A DNA stretch of 64,000 bases, from the NCBI RefSeq assembly GCF_900111275.1, contig NZ_FOGR01000002.1, positions 1 through 64,000 of the forward strand. The letters run 5' to 3'. This DNA comes from Rhizobium sp. NFR03. Its GTDB lineage: Bacteria; Pseudomonadota; Alphaproteobacteria; Rhizobiales; Rhizobiaceae. Position numbers and translations under genes: made by a program. Below are positions 53,425 to 62,401 of this stretch, in pieces. Below the pieces are notes generated by a model. It was not told the DNA's origin, ran no database searches, and saw only the letters and a program-made list of their open reading frames with translations. Every line of letters begins with the position of its first letter. Position 1 is the stretch's first letter.

Positions 53425-53541
53425 ATCTCCTGCATTTGAGCTATGCGAAACATGATAAATCGCCTCATCTTCATGGGGCGGCAGTGCCGGATGGAACAGG
53501 TGTCAGGGCCGTTCTGCCGGATGGCGAGACGGGGTGACGAC

Positions 53542-55734
53542 ATGACGGGGACAATCAAGATGAGCCGCAAGGCGGTTTGGCTCGCCGGAGCCGCGGCCAT
53601 CGCCGTTTCAGCCGGCGCATCCGCGGCGCTTGCCCAGCAGGCGCAGACCCAGCAGCCGACGCAGCTCGACGCCATCGTCGTGCGTGGCGGGCAGGCGACG
53701 GCGGAAACGGCGACCGGCCCGGTCGAGGGCTATGTCGCCCGCGATACGACGGCGGGCTCCAAGTCGGCGCTGCCGGTGACGGCCGTTCCCCAGTCCGTCT
53801 CCGTCATCGGCCGCAAGGAGCTGGATGACCGTGGCGTCGTTACCAAGATCGACGAAGCGCTGCGCTATACCGCCGGCGTCACCACGGAGCCCTTCGGCTC
53901 CGATCCGGATACGGACTGGTTCTACATTCGCGGTTTCGACGCAACGCAGTCCGGCGTCTTTCTCGACGGCCTCAATCTCTATGCCTATGGCTTCGGCGGC
54001 TTCCAGACGGATGCCTATATGCTGGAGCGCGTCGATGTGCTGAAAGGCCCGGCCTCCGTGCTCTATGGCGGCGCCACACCCGGCGGCATCGTCGATCTCA
54101 TCCGCAAGCGCCCGCAGGACGAGGCCGTTCGCGAGGTCGAGGTCGGCATCAACAATTTTGGCAATGCGTTCCTCGGTTTCGACGTCAACCAGAAGGTCAG
54201 CGATGCCGTGACCTATCGCGTCACCGGCAAGGTAGGCGGTGGCGAGCAGGAGAGCGACTACGCCAACGACATCAGGGGGTTCCTCATGCCGCAGATCCGC
54301 TACCAGCCGGACGATGCGACCAGCCTGACGGTCTACGCCACGCTCTCTGGCCTCGACCAGCGCCACACCGGCAACGGCTTCCTGCCCTATGAGGGCACCG
54401 TGGTGGACGCGCCTTTCGGCAAGATCGACCGTGACGGCTTCTTCTCGGAGCCCGATCTCGACACCGGCCGCTACGACCAGCAGATGATCGGCTATGAGGT
54501 CGAGCATACGTTCGACAACGGGTTGAAGCTCTCGCAGAACCTGCGCTACAGCCATCTCGACAAGCACGAAGTGCTGTTCTACCCCTTCGGCTACGTCAAC
54601 ACGACCGACCCGGCGGCGCCGAACTACTACGATCTCTATCGCGTCGGCTTCGAACACACGACCCGCGTGGACAGCTTCGCCGTCGACAACCGCGCCGAGA
54701 TCAAGCTCGATACCGGACCGGTCGAGCACAACCTGCTCGCCGGCCTCGACTACAAGCACTACCGGCTCGATCAGGTTCAGGCCGTGCCAGCCTTCCCGGC
54801 GGCGGCCACGCCGATCGATCCGGTCGATCCCGTCTACGGCCTGCCGCAGCCGGGCCTCAGCGGTGTCTATCTCGATCAGGTTCTGACCCTGCAGCAGGTC
54901 GGCCTCTACGCGCAGGACCAGATGCGCTTCGGCGATGGCTTCCTCGTCACGCTCAACGGCCGCTACGACTATGTGGATACGCAGTCCGAGGCGCGCATCG
55001 GCACGAGCTATCGCGACAATGACAGCGCGCTCAGCGGTCGGGCGGGCCTCGCCTACGAGTTCGACAACGGCATGACGCCCTATGTCAGCGCCGCCACGTT
55101 CTTCAACCCGCTGGTCGGCACGTCCTATCTCGGTGGTGCCCTCAAGCCGGAGGAAGGTCACCAGTTCGAGGCCGGGCTGAAATACGTGCCGACCGCCATC
55201 GACGGTCTCTTCACCGTGTCGGTCTTCCAGATCGTCAAGGAGAACGTGGCGCTGACGCGGCCCGACTTCCTGCAGGAGCAGCTGGGCGAGGTAACCTCCA
55301 CCGGCATCGAGCTGGAAGCCAAGGTCAATCTCGACGCGCACTGGTCGCTGCTCGGTTCCTATTCCTATACGGATCTCGAAATCACCGAGGATCTCAATCC
55401 GGCTCTCGTCGGCAACCGCCCATACCTCGTGCCAAAGAGCCAAGCGGCCGTCTGGGTCGATTATGCGCTGACCGAAGGCGCGCTGGAAGGGATGAGCATC
55501 GGCGGAGGCTTGCGCTATCAGGGCACGTCGTTCGCGGACAACGAGAACACCCGCGAGGTCCCGGATGCGCTGCTCGCCGATGCTGCCATTCGCTACGAGA
55601 AGCAAGGCTGGGGAGCAGCCCTCAACGTCGCCAACCTCTTCGACAAGGACTATGTGAAGAGCTGCCAGGGCGTTTCCACCTGCGGCTATGGCGCCGGACG
55701 CACGATCACGCTGAAGCTCAGCAAGGCTTTCTGA
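53542..55734 (+). CDS. TonB-dependent siderophore receptor
   Basis: 730 residues from the ATG at 53542; an ATG six codons later is possible, and upstream ATGs lack a signal peptide. The signal ends at AALA|QQ. A TonB box-like LDAIVV is at about 45-50. The plug domain spans about 80-200 (SVSVIGRKELDDRG, YIRGFDATQSGVFLDGL, RVDVLKGPASVLYGGATPGG), and the 22-strand barrel ends in a Phe-terminated GRTITLKLSKAF. It imports a ferric siderophore, probably hydroxamate type, across the outer membrane. Confidence 0.94.
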   Translation: MTGTIKMSRKAVWLAGAAAIAVSAGASAALAQQAQTQQPTQLDAIVVRGGQATAETATGPVEGYVARDTTAGSKSALPVTAVPQSVSVIGRKELDDRGVVTKIDEALRYTAGVTTEPFGSDPDTDWFYIRGFDATQSGVFLDGLNLYAYGFGGFQTDAYMLERVDVLKGPASVLYGGATPGGIVDLIRKRPQDEAVREVEVGINNFGNAFLGFDVNQKVSDAVTYRVTGKVGGGEQESDYANDIRGFLMPQIRYQPDDATSLTVYATLSGLDQRHTGNGFLPYEGTVVDAPFGKIDRDGFFSEPDLDTGRYDQQMIGYEVEHTFDNGLKLSQNLRYSHLDKHEVLFYPFGYVNTTDPAAPNYYDLYRVGFEHTTRVDSFAVDNRAEIKLDTGPVEHNLLAGLDYKHYRLDQVQAVPAFPAAATPIDPVDPVYGLPQPGLSGVYLDQVLTLQQVGLYAQDQMRFGDGFLVTLNGRYDYVDTQSEARIGTSYRDNDSALSGRAGLAYEFDNGMTPYVSAATFFNPLVGTSYLGGALKPEEGHQFEAGLKYVPTAIDGLFTVSVFQIVKENVALTRPDFLQEQLGEVTSTGIELEAKVNLDAHWSLLGSYSYTDLEITEDLNPALVGNRPYLVPKSQAAVWVDYALTEGALEGMSIGGGLRYQGTSFADNENTREVPDALLADAAIRYEKQGWGAALNVANLFDKDYVKSCQGVSTCGYGAGRTITLKLSKAF

Positions 55735-55766
55735 TCTCCTCCCTTGGTATCAGCCGTCAACGACGC

Positions 55767-55803
55767 GAACCGCGGCGCATCCTGACCTGGATCGCCGCGG
55801 TTC
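55767..55803 (+). terminator. Hairpin after the TonB receptor gene
   Basis: GAACCGCGGCG (55767-55777) and CGCCGCGGTTC (55793-55803) form a perfect 11-base GC-rich stem 32 bases after the receptor stop. No T run follows. It is a probable terminator. Confidence 0.5.
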
Positions 55804-55829
55804 TGCCGTCTGTGGAAGGGGGATGAAAG

Positions 55830-55846
55830 TTTTACCAGTTGTAAAA
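55830..55846. promoter_or_regulatory. Palindromic candidate operator upstream of the BMP gene
   Basis: TTTTAC (55830-55835), five bases, then GTAAAA (55841-55846) is a perfect short palindrome in an AT-rich stretch about 150 bases before the binding-protein ATG. The core ACCAGTTGT is of the kind bound by GntR- or LacI-type regulators. No regulator gene is in the locus. Confidence 0.4.
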
Positions 55847-55994
55847 TTTTTGGTGTATTTTTCCAAAGCCCGTGCAAGGATATATCTCGACCAAGCCCGC
55901 CATCCAGCGCGGCCGGTTCCGCAGACATGCTTCCGAAACAAGAGAAGCGTGCGGGAGGACCCAGAAAACACATGGTAACAAACAGGGCTGCACA

Positions 55995-56987
55995 ATGAAG
56001 AAAACCCTCCTCGGTCTTTTTGCTTTCTCGATGATGTCGGCCACGGCGCTGGCTGCCGACATCAAGCCCGCGGTCATCTACGACCTCGGTGGTAAATTCG
56101 ATAAGTCCTTCAACGAATCCTCCTTCAACGGCGCGGAGAAATTCAAGGCCGAAACCGGCATCGCCTATCGCGAGTTCGAAATCGCCAATGACAGCCAGCG
56201 CGAGCAGGCGCTCCGCCGCTTTGCGGGTGACGGCAACAATCCGATCGTCATGGCCGGGTTCAACTGGGCCGGAGCTCTCGAAAAGGTTGCGGCCGAATAC
56301 CCCGATACCAAGTTCGCCATCATCGACCTGGTCGTGGACAAGCCGAACGTGAAATCGATCGTCTTCAAGGAACAGGAAGGCTCCTATCTCGTCGGCATTC
56401 TCGCGGGCCTCGCCTCCAAGTCGAAGACCGTGTCCTTCATCGGCGGCATGGACGTTCCGCTGATCCACAAGTTCGCCTGCGGCTATATCGGCGGGGCGAA
56501 GTCCACCGGTGCCGACGTCAAGGTGCTGGAAGCCTATACCGGCACGACGCCGGATGCCTGGAACGATCCGGTCAAGGGTGGCGAGATCGCCAAGTCGCAG
56601 TTCGACCAGGGATCGGATGTCGTCTATCACGCAGCCGGCGGCACGGGTGTCGGCATCCTCCAGACGGCGGCAGATGCCGGCAAGCTCGGGATCGGCGTGG
56701 ATTCCAACCAGAACGGCATGCATCCCGGCAAGGTTCTGACCTCGATGCTCAAGCGCGTCGATGTCGCCGTCTACGACAGCTTCATGAGCGCCAAGAACGA
56801 CACGTTCAAATTTGGCGTCTCCGATCTCGGCCTCAAGGAAGACGGCGTCGGCTATGCTCTCGACGACAACAACAAGGCGCTGATCACGCCCGAGATGAAG
56901 GCCGCAGTCGACAAGGCCAAGGCCGACATCATTGCCGGCACGCTGAAGGTCCACGACTATATGAGCGACGAAACCTGCGCTTACTGA
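55995..56987 (+). CDS. BMP-family nucleoside-binding lipoprotein-like protein
   Basis: 330 residues from the ATG at 55995, which begins a signal peptide ending in ALAADIK. The PnrA/BMP pattern is clear: VIYDLGGKFDKSFNESSFNGAEKF, IVMAGFNWAGAL, FKEQEGSYLVGILAGL, FIGGMDVPLIHKFACGY and GVGILQTAADAGKLGIGVDSNQ. No lipobox Cys is present, so despite the family it is probably a soluble periplasmic protein. It should deliver nucleosides to the ATPase-permease set encoded from 57499, although slyX on the other strand separates them. Confidence 0.93.
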   Translation: MKKTLLGLFAFSMMSATALAADIKPAVIYDLGGKFDKSFNESSFNGAEKFKAETGIAYREFEIANDSQREQALRRFAGDGNNPIVMAGFNWAGALEKVAAEYPDTKFAIIDLVVDKPNVKSIVFKEQEGSYLVGILAGLASKSKTVSFIGGMDVPLIHKFACGYIGGAKSTGADVKVLEAYTGTTPDAWNDPVKGGEIAKSQFDQGSDVVYHAAGGTGVGILQTAADAGKLGIGVDSNQNGMHPGKVLTSMLKRVDVAVYDSFMSAKNDTFKFGVSDLGLKEDGVGYALDDNNKALITPEMKAAVDKAKADIIAGTLKVHDYMSDETCAY

Positions 56988-57000
56988 GACGGTCCGTGAG

Positions 57001-57052
57001 GCGGCAAGGGCTGTCGGCCTGTCCGGCCGGCGGCACCTCGTCGCCTTGCCGC
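57001..57052. terminator. Hairpin between the convergent BMP gene and slyX
   Basis: GCGGCAAGG (57001-57009) and CCTTGCCGC (57044-57052) form a perfect 9-base outer stem around a GC-rich loop that can fold further (GGCC repeats). It fills the short gap between two convergent genes and could stop both. Confidence 0.5.
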
Positions 57053-57055
57053 GTC

Positions 57056-57265
57056 TCAATAATGCGGCGGTCGGGTGATGGAGGGGGCCTCCAGCGAGGT
57101 CTCCTCCAGCGTCAGAAACCGCTCGGTCAGGCGGTCGAGCTTCGTGCGAACCTGGTCCATGATCTTCCATTGGTCGGCAAGCTGCTGCGACAGGTCCTCG
57201 ATCACGCGGGCCTGATGGGCGATCGTTTCCTCGATGGCCGTCATCCGTGTCTCGTCGCTTGTCAT
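57056..57265 (-). CDS. slyX: SlyX-like coiled-coil protein
   Basis: 69 residues from the ATG at 57263-57265, with GAGAGG nine bases upstream; the ATG three codons earlier is directly next to that site. The protein is one heptad coiled coil (ETIAHQARVIEDLSQQLAD, then MDQVRTKLDRLTERFLTLEE) ending in PPHY, the SlyX hallmark. Function is unknown in general. It lies antisense between the two parts of the nucleoside transporter. Confidence 0.88.
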   Translation of the reverse strand: MTSDETRMTAIEETIAHQARVIEDLSQQLADQWKIMDQVRTKLDRLTERFLTLEETSLEAPSITRPPHY

Positions 57266-57498
57266 GATCGTCATCCTCTCTTTGTCACTGGCGGATCGTG
57301 TGCCGTCGTTATAGAGGGTTCGCCCGGCGGAAGGTCAAACGCGAAACAGCCGATCCGCTGATTTAGCGCTGTCGATCGCCGTGATCGATGTTAGCCTCAG
57401 GCTTTCCGCTTTTCTCGAAGCGGGCGGTCGGACAATCAAGCAAGCACCCGGCGGCAAGGTCTGCCGACAACGGGTGCCGGGAACGGGATGCGGCTGCC

Positions 57499-59034
57499 AT
57501 GAGCGATATCGCGATTGAGCTTCGGGGCATCGACAAGAGCTTCGGCCCTGTCCACGCCAACAAACACATCGACCTCGTCGTCAAGAAGGGAACGATCCAC
57601 GGGATCATCGGCGAGAACGGCGCCGGTAAATCGACCCTGATGTCGATCCTCTACGGCTTTTACCAGGCCGATCACGGCGAGATACTCATCGACGGCAAGG
57701 TGCTGACGATCAAGGACCCGAATGCCGCGATCGCAAGCGGCATCGGCATGGTGCACCAGCACTTCATGCTGGTCGACAACTTCACCGTACTCGAAAACGT
57801 CATGCTCGGTGCCGAAGACAGTCCTGTGCTGAACGCCTCGATCTCCAGGGCCCGCGTCGAGCTGAAGCGGCTGGAGAGGGAATACGCGCTGGAGGTCAAT
57901 CCCGATGCCCTCATCCAGGAACTTCCGGTCGGGTTGCAGCAGCGCGTCGAAATTCTCAAGGCCTTGTACCGCAAGGCCGATATTCTCATTCTCGATGAGC
58001 CGACCGGCGTTCTGACCCCGCCGGAAGCCGATCACCTGTTCCGTATTCTTGAGCAGCTGAAGAACCAGGGCAAGACGATCATCCTCATCACCCACAAGCT
58101 GCGCGAGATCATGGCGGTCACCGACGAGGTCTCCGTCATGCGCCGTGGCGAGATGGTCGCGACGCGCGAGACGGACAAGACCTCGGTCGAGGAACTTGCC
58201 GAGCTGATGGTGGGGCGCCGCGTGCTTCTCCGCGTCGAAAAGGGCGAGGCCCGCCCCGGTGACGTCAAGCTTTCGGTGCGCAACCTCACGGTTCGCGATA
58301 CCAGGGGCGTCACCATGGTCGACGACGTTTCGTTCGATATCCGGGCTGGCGAGATCGTCGGTATCGCCGGCGTCGCGGGCAACGGACAATCCGAGCTTCT
58401 CGAAGCCATCGCCGGCATCCGCCGTGCGGCCGGCGGTACGGTCGATCTCAACGGTTCCAAAGTCGATGTCACCGGCCTTGCCGATCCGGCGGACCTGCGC
58501 ACGCGCGGCCTCGCCCACGTGCCGGAAGATCGCCATCACGTCGGCCTCGTGCTCAAATTCGAGGAAAGCGAAAACGCCATCCTCGGCTACCACCGCGATC
58601 CCGCCTACAAGAAGGGCCCCCTCCTCGATATCGCCGCCATGCGGGCCGATGCCGAGGCGAATATCGCCCGATACGACATTCGCCCGCCGAACCCGCGCCT
58701 GAAGACGGCGAATTTTTCCGGCGGCAACCAGCAGAAGATCGTGCTGGCGCGCGAGATGGAGCGCAATCCCGACGTCCTGATCATCGGGCAGCCCACCCGC
58801 GGCGTCGATGTCGGCGCTATCGAATTCATTCACAAGCGGATCATCGAGATGCGCGATCAGGGCAAGGCCGTTCTCCTGGTTTCGGTCGAGCTCGATGAGA
58901 TCCGCGCCTTGTCGGACCGGATTCTCGTGATGTTTGCCGGGCGCGTCGTCGGCGAGCGTGACGCCGATGCCGACGAGGGCGATCTCGGCCTGTTGATGGC
59001 CGGCGTCGAAAACCGCATGGAGGCCGCTCAGTGA
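57499..59034 (+). CDS. Nucleoside ABC transporter ATPase
   Basis: 511 residues from the ATG at 57499. Two ATPase domains: the first with Walker [10 protein letters not shown] (about 37-45), [10 protein letters not shown] in place of the usual signature and Walker [14 protein letters not shown]; the second with a degenerate GVAGNGQSE, an intact FSGGNQQK signature and [11 protein letters not shown], where the Walker B Glu is replaced by Gln. This is normal for the BmpA-NupABC group. It overlaps the first permease gene. It drives nucleoside uptake. Confidence 0.93.
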   Translation: MSDIAIELRGIDKSFGPVHANKHIDLVVKKGTIHGIIGENGAGKSTLMSILYGFYQADHGEILIDGKVLTIKDPNAAIASGIGMVHQHFMLVDNFTVLENVMLGAEDSPVLNASISRARVELKRLEREYALEVNPDALIQELPVGLQQRVEILKALYRKADILILDEPTGVLTPPEADHLFRILEQLKNQGKTIILITHKLREIMAVTDEVSVMRRGEMVATRETDKTSVEELAELMVGRRVLLRVEKGEARPGDVKLSVRNLTVRDTRGVTMVDDVSFDIRAGEIVGIAGVAGNGQSELLEAIAGIRRAAGGTVDLNGSKVDVTGLADPADLRTRGLAHVPEDRHHVGLVLKFEESENAILGYHRDPAYKKGPLLDIAAMRADAEANIARYDIRPPNPRLKTANFSGGNQQKIVLAREMERNPDVLIIGQPTRGVDVGAIEFIHKRIIEMRDQGKAVLLVSVELDEIRALSDRILVMFAGRVVGERDADADEGDLGLLMAGVENRMEAAQ

Positions 59035-60164
59035 GCAACCCTTACGCCAAGTTGCCCGGCTGGGCCGAATACGGTCTCATCCCGCTCATCAATCTCGTCG
59101 TCGCCTTCCTCATGGCCGGTCTCGTCGTGTTGCTCGTCGGCGAGAGCCCGCTGGAGGCTGCCTATCACCTGATCAATGGCGCCTTCGGTCGCGGTGAATA
59201 TATCGGCTTCACGCTCTACTACGCCACGACCTTCATCTTCACCGGCCTTGCGGTCGCGGTCGCCTCGCATGCCGGCCTCTTCAACATCGGCGGCGAGGGG
59301 CAGGCCTATGTCGGCGGCATCGGCGTCGCGCTCGTCTGCCTCTGGCTCGACCGCCTCATGCCCTGGTACGTGGTCTTCCCGCTGGCCATTCTCGGCTCGG
59401 CGGCCTTTGGCGCGATGTGGGCGTTCCTGCCGGGCTGGCTGCAGGCCAAGCGCGGCAGCCACATCGTCATCACCACCATCATGTTCAACTTCATCGCCTC
59501 GAGCCTGATGGTCTATCTGCTAACCCGCGTCCTGAAGCCCCTCGGCTCCATGGCGCCGCAGACGCGGACCTTCGAGGCCGGCGGGCAGTTGCCGAAGCTC
59601 GACTGGCTGCTCGGCATCTTCGGGCTCGACATCGGCAATGCCCCGTTCAACGTCTCGTTCCTCCTGGCGCTGCTGGCCGCCTTCGGCTGCTGGCTGCTCA
59701 TCTGGCGCACGCGCCTCGGCTACGAGATGCGCGTCATGGGTCACAGCCCGTCGGCCGCCCGCTATGCCGGCATCAAGGACGCCCGCATCACCATCATCGC
59801 GATGATGATCTCGGGCGCGCTCTGCGGCATGATGGCGCTGAACCCGATCATGGGCGAGCAATTCCGCATGCAGCTGGATTTCGTGCAGGGAGCCGGTTTC
59901 GTCGGCATCGCGGTCGCCCTCATGGGTCGCTCGCATCCGGTGGGCATCATCCCGGCTGCCATCCTTTTCGGCATGCTCTACCAGGGCGGCGCCGAGATTT
60001 CCTTCGAAATGCCGACCATCTCGCGAGACATGATCGTCATCATCCAGGGCCTCGTCATCCTGTTCGCCGGTGCGCTCGAAAACATGTTCCGCCCGGCGAT
60101 TAGCCGCATCTTCGCATCTGCCGCAAGCCGCGGGTCGGCAGCCGCTGCCACCAAGGGAGCCTGA
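59031..60164 (+). CDS. Nucleoside ABC transporter permease 1
   Basis: 377 residues from a GTG that overlaps the ATPase stop. BPD_transp_2 permease with about nine helices, SHAGLFNIGGEGQAYVGGIGV at about 80-100, the RGSHIVITTIMFNFIA motif and EMRVMGHSPSAARYAGI near the ATPase contact. It has the larger size of the NupB-type subunit and a low-complexity Ala/Ser tail. It pairs with the next permease. Confidence 0.93.
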   Translation: MSNPYAKLPGWAEYGLIPLINLVVAFLMAGLVVLLVGESPLEAAYHLINGAFGRGEYIGFTLYYATTFIFTGLAVAVASHAGLFNIGGEGQAYVGGIGVALVCLWLDRLMPWYVVFPLAILGSAAFGAMWAFLPGWLQAKRGSHIVITTIMFNFIASSLMVYLLTRVLKPLGSMAPQTRTFEAGGQLPKLDWLLGIFGLDIGNAPFNVSFLLALLAAFGCWLLIWRTRLGYEMRVMGHSPSAARYAGIKDARITIIAMMISGALCGMMALNPIMGEQFRMQLDFVQGAGFVGIAVALMGRSHPVGIIPAAILFGMLYQGGAEISFEMPTISRDMIVIIQGLVILFAGALENMFRPAISRIFASAASRGSAAAATKGA

Positions 60165-60167
60165 TCC

Positions 60168-61139
60168 ATGGATGTCTTTCACATGCTGGTGACGGTTCTG
60201 GAATCGACCATCCGCGTTTCCGTGCCGCTGATCTTCGCAGCGCTCGGTGGCCTCTTCACCGAGCGGGCCGGCGTCTTCGACATTGGGCTCGAGGGCAAGA
60301 TGCTGGGCGCCGCCTTTGCGGCCGGCGCGGTCGCGGCCGTCAGCGGGTCGGTCTGGGCGGGGCTGTTTGCCGCCATCCTCATCTCGGTCCTGCTCTCGCT
60401 GGTGCACGGCTATGCCTCGATCACCCAGCGCGGCAGCCAGATCGTCTCGGGCGTGGCGATCAACTTCGTCGTCTTCGGCTCCACCGTCATTCTCGGCGAA
60501 GCCTGGTTCCGCCAGGGCGGGCGTACCCCGGCATTGAGCGGCGATGCGCGCTTTGGCACCATCACCTTCCCCTTCGCCGAAGAGATCCGGCCGGTGCCGG
60601 TCATCGGGCCGATCTATGCGGACCTGATCTCCGGCCACTTCTTCCTCACCTACCTCGCCTTCGCCATGGTGCCGATCACCTGGTGGATCCTCTATCGCAC
60701 CCGCTTCGGCCTGCGCCTGCGGGCAGTCGGCGAAAACCCCGGCGCTGTGGACACGGCCGGTATATCGGTTGTCTGGATGCGGTACCGGGCCGTCATCTGC
60801 TGCGGCATTCTCGCCGGTCTCGGCGGCGCCTATCTGTCGCTCGCCATGACGGCGGGCTTTGTGAAGGGCATGACGGCGGGCAAGGGCTATATCGCGCTTG
60901 CCGCTCTCATCTTTGCCAAGTGGAAGCCGCTCAATGTCATGCTCGCCTGCCTGCTCTTCGGGTTCCTCGATGCCTTCGCCATTCGCCTGCAGGGCAATCC
61001 GCTGCCGCTGATCGGGCAGGTCCCGGTCCAGCTCATGCAGGCGCTGCCCTATATTCTCACTGTCATCCTTCTTGCCGGCTTCATCGGCAAGGCCGTGCCG
61101 CCCAAGGCCGGCGGGGTGCCCTACGTCAAGGAGCGCTGA
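60168..61139 (+). CDS. Nucleoside ABC transporter permease 2
   Basis: 323 residues starting three bases after permease 1. Eight to nine helices, TERAGVFDIGLEGKMLGAAF near the start, the RGSQIVSGVAINFVVFG motif and LRLRAVGENPGAVDTAGI, the coupling region. It is the smaller NupC-type subunit. Its stop is four bases before the cdd start, so transport and catabolism genes are one operon. Confidence 0.93.
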   Translation: MDVFHMLVTVLESTIRVSVPLIFAALGGLFTERAGVFDIGLEGKMLGAAFAAGAVAAVSGSVWAGLFAAILISVLLSLVHGYASITQRGSQIVSGVAINFVVFGSTVILGEAWFRQGGRTPALSGDARFGTITFPFAEEIRPVPVIGPIYADLISGHFFLTYLAFAMVPITWWILYRTRFGLRLRAVGENPGAVDTAGISVVWMRYRAVICCGILAGLGGAYLSLAMTAGFVKGMTAGKGYIALAALIFAKWKPLNVMLACLLFGFLDAFAIRLQGNPLPLIGQVPVQLMQALPYILTVILLAGFIGKAVPPKAGGVPYVKER

Positions 61140-61143
61140 TTCT

Positions 61144-61536
61144 ATGGCGACCGATCTCTTCGAAGCCGCACGCAAAGCCATGGCGCTCGCGCATGCGCCC
61201 TATTCCAAGTTTCCCGTGGGTGCGGCCATCCGCGCGGAAGACGGCACGATCTATGCCGGCGCCAATATCGAGAACCTGTCCTTTCCCGAAGGCTGGTGTG
61301 CCGAGACCACGGCGATCAGCCACATGATCATGGGCGGTGCCCGGAAGATCCTCGAAGTCGCCGTCATCGCCGAGAAGCTGCCGCTTTGCCCGCCCTGCGG
61401 CGGCTGCCGGCAGCGCCTCTCGGAGTTCGCGGAAGCCGGCACGCCGATCTATCTCTGCGACGAGACCGGGGTGAAGAAGACGGTAATGCTGTCGGACCTC
61501 CTGCCGCATTCCTTCGCCACCGACACGATCGGCTGA
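61144..61536 (+). CDS. cdd: Cytidine deaminase
   Basis: 130 residues. The zinc site is CAET (Cys with the catalytic Glu) at about 53-56 and PCGGCRQ at about 85-91. YSKFPVGAAIRAEDG and GANIENLSFPEGWCAE match the homotetrameric form. It deaminates cytidine and deoxycytidine to uridine and deoxyuridine, which DeoA can then cleave. It directly follows the nucleoside permease gene. Confidence 0.96.
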   Translation: MATDLFEAARKAMALAHAPYSKFPVGAAIRAEDGTIYAGANIENLSFPEGWCAETTAISHMIMGGARKILEVAVIAEKLPLCPPCGGCRQRLSEFAEAGTPIYLCDETGVKKTVMLSDLLPHSFATDTIG

Positions 61537-61620
61537 TCGCGGTAACCCCGCGATTGGCTTTGCCAAACGGCGCCAAAACCTCTACCGCATCAGGACCGAA
61601 CCCGCCCAAGGGAGGCACCT

Positions 61621-62397
61621 ATGACACTGGAAGCCAGCAACCGGCAGCTCGCCTCTCTCGCGCTGTCCCTGCTCGACCTGACCGATCTGAGCGAAGACTG
61701 CACACCCGAAGCCATCGAGGCGCTGTGTGCACGGGCGCGCACGCCGCATGGCCCTGTTGCCGCCATCTGCATCTGGCCGCGCTTCGTGGGGCGGGCCCGC
61801 GGCATTCTCGGCGCTTCAAGCCCGGTGCGCATCGCAACCGTCGTCAATTTTCCTTCTGGCGAACAAAGCATCGATGAGGTCGTTGCCGAAACCACGAGCG
61901 CGATCGCCGATGGCGCCGACGAAATCGACCTCGTCATTCCCTATCGCGCCCTGATGACCGGTGACGAGCAGGCGGTGCGGGACATGATCCACGCCGTTCG
62001 CACGACCTGTGGGGAAGCCGTGGTTCTCAAGACCATTCTGGAAACGGGAGAGCTGAAGGAGCGCGGCTTGATCCGCAACGCGTCCCATCTCGCCATCCAG
62101 CACGGCGCAGACTTCATCAAGACGTCCACCGGCAAGGTCACCGTCAACGCGACGCTGGAAGCGGCCGATATCATGCTGACGGCCATTCGCGAAAGCGGCC
62201 GCCGGGTGGGCTTCAAGCCGGCCGGCGGCGTCAGGACCGTGGCGGACGCCCGGCTCTACCTGACGCTGGCGGCAACCATTCACGGTCCCGACTGGCTGAT
62301 GCCCTCCACCTTCCGCTTCGGGGCGTCAGGCCTGCTCGGCGATATCCTCTCCGTCATCGAGGGACGTGAGTCCCTCGCCACGCCAGCGGCGTATTGA
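61621..62397 (+). CDS. deoC: Deoxyribose-phosphate aldolase DeoC
   Basis: 258 residues from an ATG with GGGAGG upstream. The two lysines of the active site are in VVLKTILETGEL and in FIKTSTGKVTVNATLE, the latter carrying the Schiff-base Lys. GFKPAGGVRTVADA is the phosphate-binding strand. It cleaves deoxyribose-5-P to acetaldehyde and glyceraldehyde-3-P. Its substrate requires a phosphopentomutase, which is not in the window. Confidence 0.95.
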   Translation: MTLEASNRQLASLALSLLDLTDLSEDCTPEAIEALCARARTPHGPVAAICIWPRFVGRARGILGASSPVRIATVVNFPSGEQSIDEVVAETTSAIADGADEIDLVIPYRALMTGDEQAVRDMIHAVRTTCGEAVVLKTILETGELKERGLIRNASHLAIQHGADFIKTSTGKVTVNATLEAADIMLTAIRESGRRVGFKPAGGVRTVADARLYLTLAATIHGPDWLMPSTFRFGASGLLGDILSVIEGRESLATPAAY

Positions 62398-62401
62398 GGC
62401 G

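Noticed and set aside
53608-55605. 665-residue open frame on the minus strand
   Set aside because: Antisense to the TonB receptor; low-complexity Val/Glu/Ala composition, no ribosome site and no motif.
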